In this document: positions 1 through 5,380 of the stretch, piece by piece
Position numbering within the stretch: the stretch's first letter is position 1
How the letters are laid out: each line of letters begins with the position of its first letter
NCBI GenBank assembly: GCA_024275815.1
Contig: JAJRYI010000408.1
Span: 1 to 8,120, forward strand
Reading direction: 5' to 3'
Source: Actinomycetes bacterium
GTDB taxonomy: Bacteria > Actinomycetota > Acidimicrobiia > Spongiisociales > UBA5794
Length of the DNA stretch: 8,120 bases
Translations under genes and position numbers: made by a program
The notes under the pieces: model-generated
Database searches by the model: none
Told to the model about the DNA's origin: nothing
The model's input: the letters and a program-made list of their open reading frames with translations, nothing else

Positions 1-591
1 ACCGATGCAAGGACGATCACCCTCGATGCCTCTGTCCCTGCATCGATCCCTCTCGGGGACCTCGCTGCACCGCCGTACGGTGTGCGTGTCCGCTCGACGG
101 CCCCGATCGCCGCGACGGTGGTTGCTGTCGTTCCCGAGTTCGTTCCGGGTCCCGAGGAGGAGGTCGGCGGTGAGGGTGGCGTGCCGGATACGACGACCAC
201 GCTGCCCGAGGGATCCGGGGGAGAGGGAACCGATACGACGGTACCGATCGAAGAGGATTTCGTCAGAGGCCTTGCAGGCACGACCGGAAGCGCCACTGCC
301 GATACGTCGTGGATCATCCCGCTCGACACGCTCCCGGGATCCGAGACGACGCTCTGGCTGATGAACACAGGCGACACTGCTGTATCTGTCGAGATCCTTC
401 CACTCGGGGAGTCCGAGTTCCTCACCGAGGAGGCCGTCGAGGTTCCGCCGGGTTCCGTTCTCGGTGTCCCCGTCGATGTCGGGGTGGGCACCTACGGCTA
501 CCAGGTTTCGTCGAGCGAACCGATCACCGCAGCGTGGGAGATCGTCGGTGACAAGGGCGTCGCTCTGATCGCAGGGATCCACGCCGAATGA
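1..591 (+). CDS. DUF5719-like secreted/surface protein, C-terminal part (5' truncated)
   Basis: The frame is open from base 1, so the gene begins upstream; 196 codons remain, ending in TGA. No catalytic motif is visible. Two beta-rich segments resemble each other: residues 8-44 (Ile/Leu/Val strands ending in VRVRSTAPIAATVVAV) and 146-182 (VEVPPGSVLGVPVDV, then YQVSSSEPITAAWEIV). They look like tandem Ig-like repeats in which a ligand-free strand is followed by a 'V..S..PI.A' strand. Between them, residues 48-86 form a low-complexity Gly/Glu/Thr/Pro linker typical of extracytoplasmic proteins. The stretch around residues 103-134 (W-I-I-P ... L-W-L-M-N-T) matches what I recall of the actinobacterial DUF5719 family. 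A nearby DUF3499 gene and, further on, phosphomannomutase and Trm112 genes support that call. A signal peptide cannot be checked because the N-terminus is missing. The stop overlaps the next start (ATGA), so the two genes are probably co-translated. Function is unknown. Confidence 0.72.
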   Translation, partial: TDARTITLDASVPASIPLGDLAAPPYGVRVRSTAPIAATVVAVVPEFVPGPEEEVGGEGGVPDTTTTLPEGSGGEGTDTTVPIEEDFVRGLAGTTGSATADTSWIIPLDTLPGSETTLWLMNTGDTAVSVEILPLGESEFLTEEAVEVPPGSVLGVPVDVGVGTYGYQVSSSEPITAAWEIVGDKGVALIAGIHAE

Positions 592-980
592 GCGACGTCG
601 TCATCAGAGTCGCTGTCGTGGCCGTCGTGCTCGTCGCCGCGTGGCTCATCGCGATGGCCTTCCGCCGTATCGTGGCGCCGTCGCACCCCGATGTGGTGGT
701 TGGGGAGGTCGGCGATCGGCCCGGGGTGGTGCTGTTCACCTCGACCGACTGCTCGACGTGCAAGGACGCCATAGAGCAACTCGAGGATCTCGGGATCCCG
801 TTCAGGGAGGTGACGTACGATCTCGAACCCCAACGGTTCGATACGTGGCAGGTCGGTGCCGTGCCGCTGACGGTCGTCCTCGATGGAGATGGCAACGTCG
901 TGTCGGTCATCTCGGGAGTGCCGTCGGCGAAGCAGATCCGTCGGGACGTCGCCCGAGCAGGGATCGAGGTGCGGGCGTGA
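588..980 (+). CDS. Membrane-anchored thioredoxin/glutaredoxin-fold protein (CSTC)
   Basis: This 130-residue protein has one N-terminal transmembrane segment (about residues 4-25) followed by a compact thioredoxin fold. The beta-strand VVLFTSTDCSTCK carries a CxxC redox motif at C55-S56-T57-C58. V92-P93 matches the cis-proline loop that faces the active site, and a beta-hairpin (VVLDGDGNVVSVISG) follows as in thioredoxins and glutaredoxins. It should therefore act as a thiol-disulfide oxidoreductase at the membrane. Charges flanking the helix (R26, R27 after it; D3, R7 before it) weakly favour the catalytic domain facing the cytoplasm, which would be less usual than an external one. The start was chosen because ATG overlaps the upstream TGA (ATGA) and an AGGGAT ribosome site lies at 573-578. 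The partner is unknown; the adjacent cysteine-rich small proteins are possible substrates, but that is inference. Confidence 0.85.
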   Translation: MSDVVIRVAVVAVVLVAAWLIAMAFRRIVAPSHPDVVVGEVGDRPGVVLFTSTDCSTCKDAIEQLEDLGIPFREVTYDLEPQRFDTWQVGAVPLTVVLDGDGNVVSVISGVPSAKQIRRDVARAGIEVRA

Positions 981-1023
981 AATCCTTGGTTCCGTGCAAC
1001 GCCATGCGTAGCGTGAGACGCCC

Positions 1024-1251
1024 ATGATGGTTCCTTGTATCCGGTGCACCGGCCGCGCGACGACAGTGCTGACATACGATCACAAGATCGCCGAGGCGTA
1101 CCTCGACGACGTACGCGGCGATGAACGCGTGTACGACGGCATGCTGCTCTGTGAGGTCCACGCAGGCCGGTTCAACGCTCCGCGGGGGTGGGAGACGATC
1201 GACCGGCGCGGAGACGCCCCGCGCCTGTTCACGGAAGGGAGCCAGGGCTGA
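1024..1251 (+). CDS. DUF3499-family small Cys/His protein
   Basis: This 75-residue soluble protein has an N-terminal CxxC (C5-I-R-C8), then the strand ATTVLTYDHKIAEAYL, and then LCEVH (C43, H46) followed directly by APRGWE. The pattern of a cysteine pair, 'A-T-V-L-T-Y', an acidic middle, 'LC..HA..F.APRGWE' and a short tail agrees with the actinobacterial DUF3499 family as I know it. The two cysteines plus C43 and H46 could form one zinc site (inferred). Function is unknown. An in-frame TAG at 1009-1011 limits the start to ATG 1024 or ATG 1027, and the upstream ribosome site is weak (GAG at 1015-1017). It lies 43 bp after the thioredoxin-like gene, and its stop overlaps the next start (TGATG). 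The DUF5719-like gene upstream and the mutase downstream support the assignment. Confidence 0.82.
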   Translation: MMVPCIRCTGRATTVLTYDHKIAEAYLDDVRGDERVYDGMLLCEVHAGRFNAPRGWETIDRRGDAPRLFTEGSQG

Positions 1252-1535
1252 TGTCGATCGACCGTGACGTCATCGAAGCGATCCGTGAGATGGAAGAACC
1301 CGAACTCCGGCGGCTGTTCATGCTGACGAGGGCGCGTCTCGAGCAACGTGGCCACGAGTTCCCCGAACTCGGCCCCGGTGTCAAGGTTCGCAAGCAGATG
1401 GTTCGTTGTGGGAAAGAGTCATGCTCGTCGTGTCCGCACGGCCCGTATGTGTACGCGTACTGGACCGAGGACGGAAGGCAACGAACGAAGTACCTCGGGA
1501 GGTACGACGACCTCCCCGAGACGGAGAACGACTAG
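1251..1535 (+). CDS. Small Cys-rich protein resembling DUF6788
   Basis: This 94-residue protein has two parts. Residues 1-37 are predicted helical and strongly charged (RDVIEAIREMEEPELRRLF), perhaps a short coiled coil. Residues 44-85 hold a knuckle with C53, C58, C61 and H63 followed by GPY-V-YAYW, then an R/K-rich beta-hairpin ending in TKYLGR. The sequence 'C-G-K..C..C-x-HGPY.Y..W...G....KYLG' resembles the small DUF6788 family, and is also similar to knuckles seen in nucleic-acid-associated proteins. A role in nucleic-acid binding is only a guess. ATG 1251 was preferred over the in-frame ATG 63 bases upstream because it overlaps the DUF3499 stop (TGATG), has purine-rich GGAAGGGAG upstream, and avoids a tail that merely mirrors the DUF3499 coding sequence. 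It is the last gene of the first packed group. Confidence 0.78.
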   Translation: MSIDRDVIEAIREMEEPELRRLFMLTRARLEQRGHEFPELGPGVKVRKQMVRCGKESCSSCPHGPYVYAYWTEDGRQRTKYLGRYDDLPETEND

Positions 1536-1561
1536 ACGCGCTGGGCGCGCGATGCGATACT
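1533..1561 (+). promoter_or_regulatory. Candidate promoter for the zinc-ribbon gene
   Basis: TAGACG at 1533-1538 (4 of 6 matches to TTGACA) is separated by 17 bp from GATACT at 1556-1561 (4 of 6 matches to TATAAT). TGC at 1553-1555 gives an extended -10 element. The predicted transcript would start near 1568 and leave a leader of about 30 bases containing GGAGG. The spacer includes a perfect 5-bp hairpin (CGCGC-TGG-GCGCG, 1537-1549) placed just after the upstream stop codon. It has no U-tract, so I do not call it a terminator. Confidence 0.4.
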
Positions 1562-1599
1562 GATTGTGGCCGTTGGGTGGCCGATGCTAGGGAGGCAAT

Positions 1600-1791
1600 G
1601 TGAGAAGAGCAGAAGCTGAGGGACTCGTGTGCACGTCATGTGGCCAGTCATCGGTGATACAGATCGAAATGAAGTTGCCAGACGGCACGGAGGTCATCTT
1701 CTGTTCGTGTCACGTCTGTGAGGCGAAGTGGTGGGACAAAGAGGGTGAATCGGTCTCCATCGACGGCATCATCGACCTGGTGAGCGAGTAG
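1600..1791 (+). CDS. Small zinc-ribbon protein, function unknown
   Basis: This 63-residue protein consists almost entirely of one zinc ribbon: C11-T-S-C14, a hairpin of about 20 residues (SSVIQIEMKLPDGTEVIF), then C35-S-C37-H-V-C40 and the aromatic pair W44-W45. The CxxC ... CxCxxC spacing fits a single four-cysteine zinc site with one extra cysteine, in the general style of TFIIS/Rpb9-type ribbons. No enzymatic domain is visible and I do not recognise a named family. The GTG start follows GGAGG (1591-1595) by 4 bases, which is close but usable; no better in-frame start exists. It has its own candidate promoter, and 74 bp separate it from the next gene, so it is probably a single-gene unit. 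A role in transcription or in binding a partner protein is conjecture. Confidence 0.8.
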   Translation: MRRAEAEGLVCTSCGQSSVIQIEMKLPDGTEVIFCSCHVCEAKWWDKEGESVSIDGIIDLVSE

Positions 1792-1853
1792 CCGATCTTC
1801 AACACGGTGTACGCGGGCGCATCGTTGCGTGTCCGTCATGGGTGGCGAATCGG

Positions 1854-1868
1854 TAGGATTCCCGTGTG
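1854..1868 (+). promoter_or_regulatory. -10 box placed for a leaderless GTG start (ambiguous with a ribosome site)
   Basis: TAGGAT at 1854-1859 fits the actinobacterial -10 consensus TAnnnT and is followed by exactly 6 bases and then the GTG start at 1866. The first transcribed base would therefore be at or next to the start codon. No good -35 box lies at the right distance. The same bases contain AGGA (1855-1858) 7 bases from the GTG, which could instead be a Shine-Dalgarno site; the sequence cannot separate the two readings. The 1792-1853 interval upstream holds only a weak hairpin (CGCA-TCGT-TGCG, 1818-1829). Confidence 0.42.
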
Positions 1869-4121
1869 ACCACGGCCGCACCCCCCAACTCTCCCGAGGT
1901 CGCAGAGGTGCCACCGCCATCCCCGGACGGTGAGACGCCGAAGCGATCCATCTCGAAGTGGTACGTCTTCGGCCTCGTCGCGGCTCCCACACTGCTGATC
2001 TTCCTCACGATGTCAGGCATCCTCGGGCCGATTCTGCGGGATGGGCAATCCCTGTGGCGTGTGCCGTACCTGTTCCTTGCGAACACGCCGACCGGTGGAG
2101 ACATGGGGGCACACGTCCTCCTGCCCAAAGTCCTCATGGAGGATCTCCTACCGTCGGGTCGCCTCCTGGGATGGAGCATGGACTGGTACGCGGGGTTCCC
2201 CGTGATGTACTTCTACTTCCCGTTGCCTGCACTGACGACGGTGCTGCTCGACCTGGTCCTGCCGTACGGCGTGGCGTTCAAGCTCGTGACGATCGCTGGC
2301 CTCGTGGTCCTTCCGACAACGTCATACTTCTTCGTCAAGCATCTCGGGTTCACGAAGTTCGTCGCTGCCGTCGCAGGCGTCGCCGGCTCGCTGTTCGTGT
2401 TCATGGAGAGCTACTCGATCTTCGGTGCGAACATCAAATCGACGCTCGCTGGTGAGTTCTCGTTCTCGTGGTCCTTCGCTCTCTCTATCCTCTACGTCGG
2501 ACTCGTCGTACGCAACTACCGCCAGCAGAAGGTGTTCGATCCGTGGGCAGGTATCGCACTCGGGTTCACCGCAATGGCACACATCATCACGACGATCGTG
2601 GTCGTGATCGCCACCCTGCCACTCGTCCTGGCACCGCTCTTTTCGATGTTCGGCGGTCGGGAGAGGAGTTCCCGGTCGCTTCGGGGATCGGCGGGTGTGG
2701 TGTGGTCGTACGTCATCGGTTTCGGTATCTCGGCCTTCTGGTCGCTCGCTCTCGGCATCAACGTCCTGAGCGGGATGACCTCCGACATGGGATGGTCCCC
2801 CGTCAAGACCATCGTCGGCAACTACCAGAACCCCGGGTCTCCGATTCCGGGCGAGTTCGTGCCCGTCCTGGCTCTCGGTGTCGTCGGTATGGTCTGGACG
2901 CTCCTACGCAAGGACCACGTCGGCATCGCTGTGTGGATGACGCTGTTCCCGCTCGCGGGGTACTTCCTCATCGCGTACTTCGAGTTCACGATGCTCTACA
3001 ACGCCAGGCTCCTCCCGTACTGGTTCTTCGGCATGTACGTGTTCGCAGGCATCGCCGTTGCGTTCGCGGGAGCTGCGTTGTCGAGACGTTTCGCCGATAC
3101 CCGGCGTGCAACGCTCGTCGCCGGAGTCGTTGCAGTGATGCTCATGGTGGGTGGAGCGGGACTCTCGATGCACGACCTCCCCGGTTGGGTCAAGTGGAAC
3201 TACGAAGGCTATGAGGGCAAGGCGGTCTGGCCGGAGTACGAGAACCTGATGCAGACGGTGGACGCGCTCCCTGCGGGCCGGATCATGTGGGAGGCCAACT
3301 CCGACATGAACAAGTACGGGACACCGATGGCCCTGATGCTGTTTCCGTTCTGGTCCGAAGACCATCCGTCCATGGAGGGGCTGTTCTTCGAGAGTTCGCT
3401 CACGACGCCGTTCCACTTCCTGAACGCCTCCGAGGTGAGCAGCAGGCCCTCGAATCCGGTGCGCGGGCTCACCTACCGCGGGTTGGACTTCGACCGCGGT
3501 GTGAAGCACCTTGGTGTGTACGACGTCGCGTACTACGTCGCGTACACGGAGGAGGCACGGACGGCCGCTGAGGAGTACGGGCTCGAGGTGCTCGCCAGGC
3601 CGGCCCCATGGACCGTGTTCGCTCTTCCCGAGTCGAACCGGGTCGATGTAGCCACGTACGAGCCTGTGGTGTGGGCCGGAGAGGGGGACTTCGTCGACGC
3701 GGCACTCGAGTGGTACGACGACGTCGACAATCTCGATGTGTGGCTCGTCGAGGACGGTCCGGAGAACTGGCGTCGGGTCACGTCGGTCGAGCAGCGTTTC
3801 GATGAGATGCGCCAGTACAACGTCGATGGACGAGTCACGATCACGTCGTTCGACGATCTCTCCCTGTCGTTCTCGACCAACGCCGTCGGCCTTCCGCATC
3901 TCGTGAAGGTGTCGTACTTCCCGAACTGGACGGTATCGGGTGGCGAGGGTGTCTACCGCGTTGCCCCGTCGCTGATGCTCGTTGTCCCGACGGAGGAGAA
4001 CGTTACGCTTCAGTTCTCGAATCGGTGGGTCGAGAATCTTGGTACGGTCCTCACCGCGATCACGGTGATCGGACTCGTCGTCTACGCCGTTGTTCATCGG
4101 CGACGAAAGGCAGACGCGTGA
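1866..4121 (+). CDS. Polytopic GT-C/YfhO-like membrane protein (PTPS_related type), putative glycosyltransferase
   Basis: This 751-residue protein has a Pro-rich cytoplasmic tail (1-30), a first transmembrane helix (about 33-53), and then an external loop with GGDMGAH (77-83) and WYAGFPVMYFYFPLP (107-121). About ten further helices follow up to residue 435, then an external domain (about 436-722), a last helix (723-743) and a cytoplasmic RRRK tail. The Asp/His loop before 'W..G.P...FYFPLP' is typical of the 6-pyruvoyl-tetrahydropterin-synthase-related membrane family. Despite that name it looks like a GT-C glycosyltransferase; D79 is the best candidate catalytic residue. The end of the external domain ('VKVSYFPNW.V ... 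P.LMLVVP') resembles the C-terminal beta-domain of YfhO-like proteins. It probably transfers a sugar from a polyprenyl-phosphate donor outside the membrane, but donor and acceptor are unknown. The GTG start is the only reasonable one (an upstream GTG runs straight into TGA). It overlaps gtrA-like GTGA by 4 bases. Confidence 0.83.
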   Translation: MTTAAPPNSPEVAEVPPPSPDGETPKRSISKWYVFGLVAAPTLLIFLTMSGILGPILRDGQSLWRVPYLFLANTPTGGDMGAHVLLPKVLMEDLLPSGRLLGWSMDWYAGFPVMYFYFPLPALTTVLLDLVLPYGVAFKLVTIAGLVVLPTTSYFFVKHLGFTKFVAAVAGVAGSLFVFMESYSIFGANIKSTLAGEFSFSWSFALSILYVGLVVRNYRQQKVFDPWAGIALGFTAMAHIITTIVVVIATLPLVLAPLFSMFGGRERSSRSLRGSAGVVWSYVIGFGISAFWSLALGINVLSGMTSDMGWSPVKTIVGNYQNPGSPIPGEFVPVLALGVVGMVWTLLRKDHVGIAVWMTLFPLAGYFLIAYFEFTMLYNARLLPYWFFGMYVFAGIAVAFAGAALSRRFADTRRATLVAGVVAVMLMVGGAGLSMHDLPGWVKWNYEGYEGKAVWPEYENLMQTVDALPAGRIMWEANSDMNKYGTPMALMLFPFWSEDHPSMEGLFFESSLTTPFHFLNASEVSSRPSNPVRGLTYRGLDFDRGVKHLGVYDVAYYVAYTEEARTAAEEYGLEVLARPAPWTVFALPESNRVDVATYEPVVWAGEGDFVDAALEWYDDVDNLDVWLVEDGPENWRRVTSVEQRFDEMRQYNVDGRVTITSFDDLSLSFSTNAVGLPHLVKVSYFPNWTVSGGEGVYRVAPSLMLVVPTEENVTLQFSNRWVENLGTVLTAITVIGLVVYAVVHRRRKADA

Positions 4122-4588
4122 AATCCTATCTCCGGTCGTTTGCGAACAGGGAGTCCCTGTTCCAGGCGGTGAAGGTCGGGATCGTGGGCGTCTTCAACAC
4201 CGTCGTGTCGTTCGCGATGTTCAACATCTTCCTGATCGCTCTCGACTGGGCGTGGTTCCCGTCGCTGTCCGTCTCGTTCGCGGTGACCACGTTCCTGTCC
4301 TATCTGATAAACCGGCGGTGGACGTTCTCGCTGACCGACGGTCACGTCTCGGGTCGAGAGACGCTGTCGTTCTTCGGAGTCAACATCGTCGCGTACCTTG
4401 CATCGGTGGGGATCATGTGGGTGGCAGAGGCGTTGTTCGGACCGCTGACGCCGCTCGGCTCGAACATCGCGCTGCTCGTCGCCGCAGGGTTGTTGATTCT
4501 CCCCAAGCTCGCCGGCTATCGCGATCTGGTGTTCGGCGAGGCGCTCAAGGAGAAGGCCGAACCCGTCACGGAATCGTCCGGAGCCTGA
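4118..4588 (+). CDS. GtrA-family membrane protein
   Basis: This 156-residue protein has four predicted transmembrane helices (about 17-41, 47-66, 82-105, 113-134). The family signature is clear: 'FQAVKVGIVGVFNTVVSF' in helix 1, 'SYLINRRWTF' (61-70) at the end of helix 2, and a C-terminal 'GYRDLVF' after the last helix. GtrA proteins are thought to assist transfer of polyprenyl-phosphate-linked sugars across the membrane. The GTG start at 4118 overlaps the upstream TGA (GTGA) and is preceded by GAAAGG (4105-4110) with 7 bases spacing; starting further upstream would only read the end of the previous gene in another frame. Translational coupling to the GT-C-like protein suggests they work together. 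The tail after residue 140 is hydrophilic and not conserved in my experience. Confidence 0.92.
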   Translation: MKSYLRSFANRESLFQAVKVGIVGVFNTVVSFAMFNIFLIALDWAWFPSLSVSFAVTTFLSYLINRRWTFSLTDGHVSGRETLSFFGVNIVAYLASVGIMWVAEALFGPLTPLGSNIALLVAAGLLILPKLAGYRDLVFGEALKEKAEPVTESSGA

Positions 4589-4594
4589 GCGAAC

Positions 4595-4621
4595 AGCCCC
4601 TAGCCGTTCTGCTGGAGGGCT
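4595..4621. terminator. Candidate hairpin between convergent genes
   Basis: AGCCCCTAGC (4595-4604) can pair with GCTGGAGGGCT (4611-4621) as a 10-bp stem with one bulged A and one G-T pair, closed by a 6-base loop. On the plus strand it starts 6 bases after the GtrA stop and is followed by only two further T residues (4622-4623). On the minus strand it overlaps the last seven codons of the glycosyltransferase. Position at the meeting point of two convergent genes is the main argument; the missing U-tract is the main weakness. Confidence 0.33.
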
Positions 4622-5313
4622 TTGCGGATACGCCACACCCCTTTGAGCGTTCTGGGTACCCGTTTGATGAGGCTCGAGCGTGTGTCGCGCAGTTCCTCGA
4701 CCGAGGCAGGGAGTTCGACGATACGAAAGCCTGCTCGTTCTGCTCGCACGACCAACTCGGTGTCGAAGAGGTCTGTGGTCGAGATGACGTGAGGAGCGAT
4801 GGTGCTCACGACCTGGCTGCTCACCAGCTTCATGCCGTGGGTGTCCGATACCCCCGATGAGAGAACGGTCGAGAGAATCTGGTTGAACGTCCACGTAGCG
4901 AATCTTCGAAGAGGGCTTCGCCTGTCATCGGCGCCTGCAACACGTTTGGATGCGAGCACGATGTCGGCGGTGTCGCTCAGGTCGAGTGCCTCGGTCAGGA
5001 AGGCGCCCGAGAAGTAGTCGATGTCGAAGTTCGCAACCCACTCGGTCGTCGCGGTCATGAAGCCGTCGCGCATCGCCGCCCCGTAGTCCGGCGTCGGCAG
5101 CTCGAGAAGTCGTAGATTGCCATATGTGGTCATGGCTTCGCGTACGAGATCAGCGGTTCCGTCGGTCGATCCGTTCTCAGCTATCACAACGGTGATCTCA
5201 GCTTCGACCCCGGCCAGTTCGGAGAAGAGTCTGGGGAGTGCATCAGGAAGGTACCCGGCCTCATTGTGGACAGGGATCACCACGGTGACCGATGGGACTT
5301 GGGACTGGGCCAT
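4600..5313 (-). CDS. Family 2 glycosyltransferase (GT-A fold)
   Basis: This 237-residue soluble enzyme has the GT2 layout: nucleotide-binding VTVVIPVHNE (9-18), ENGSTDGT (46-53) and the metal-binding D97-I-D99 in NFDIDYF. An acceptor-side DTHGMKL follows, then 'ELVVRAERAGFRIVELP', the usual late motif of polyprenol-phosphate sugar transferases. It likely moves a sugar from a nucleotide donor to a lipid phosphate or a glycan at the inner membrane face. It is shorter than GtrB proteins and has no C-terminal membrane helices, and its DXD region is not the D-A-D-L-Q of classical dolichyl/polyprenyl-phosphate-mannose synthases, so the substrate is open. ATG 5313 was chosen over an ATG 60 bases upstream: the conserved domain starts just after it, and a TACACT -10 box lies between the two. 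It converges on the GtrA gene (11 bp between stops) and diverges from the mutase. Confidence 0.88.
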   Translation of the reverse strand: MAQSQVPSVTVVIPVHNEAGYLPDALPRLFSELAGVEAEITVVIAENGSTDGTADLVREAMTTYGNLRLLELPTPDYGAAMRDGFMTATTEWVANFDIDYFSGAFLTEALDLSDTADIVLASKRVAGADDRRSPLRRFATWTFNQILSTVLSSGVSDTHGMKLVSSQVVSTIAPHVISTTDLFDTELVVRAERAGFRIVELPASVEELRDTRSSLIKRVPRTLKGVWRIRKALQQNG

Positions 5314-5322
5314 GAAGGGGGG

Positions 5323-5352
5323 AGTGTAGGAAGGTGGGAACTGTTGAGTCAG
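5323..5352 (-). promoter_or_regulatory. Candidate promoter of the glycosyltransferase gene
   Basis: Read on the minus strand, CTGACT (plus 5347-5352; 4 of 6 matches to TTGACA) is separated by 18 bp from TACACT (plus 5323-5328), a TAnnnT -10 box. The ATG follows 9 bases later through a C-rich stretch with no Shine-Dalgarno sequence, so the mRNA would have a leader of zero to about three bases. Confidence 0.48.
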
Positions 5353-5380
5353 GGGAGTCGCATCGACGTACAATCACGCA
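5344..5380 (+). promoter_or_regulatory. Candidate leaderless promoter of the phosphomannomutase operon
   Basis: TTGAGT (5344-5349; starts TTGA) is separated by 19 bp from TACAAT (5369-5374; 5 of 6 matches to TATAAT). Six bases then lead to the ATG at 5381, so transcription should begin at or next to its A. No AGG, GGA or GAG stands within the 20 bases before the start, which supports leaderless translation. The -35 box overlaps the opposing -35 box of the glycosyltransferase by three bases. Confidence 0.62.

Noticed and set aside
3523..3546. 12-bp tandem direct repeat (ACGTCGCGTAC, two copies)
   Set aside because: It lies in frame within the GT-C-like gene and encodes the local VAYYVAY duplication. 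Two copies inside coding sequence need no other explanation.
2904..4097. 397-codon open frame on the minus strand
   Set aside because: It is antisense to the external domain and helices of the GT-C-like protein. Its composition (R, E, H, V) is typical of a shadow frame and no motif is visible.
4025..4117. 31-residue N-terminal extension of the GtrA protein
   Set aside because: It only re-reads the end of the preceding gene in another frame and is Arg-rich. The GTG at 4118 has GTGA coupling and a GAAAGG ribosome site.
4094..4894. 266-codon minus-strand open frame across the GtrA/GT2 junction
   Set aside because: It overlaps two well-supported genes in other frames and is Arg/His/Glu-rich without recognisable features.
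5314..5373. 20-residue N-terminal extension of the glycosyltransferase (start at 5373)
   Set aside because: The GT2 domain begins just after the ATG at 5313, the extension is Pro/Thr-rich without a ribosome site, and the proposed -10 box would lie inside it.
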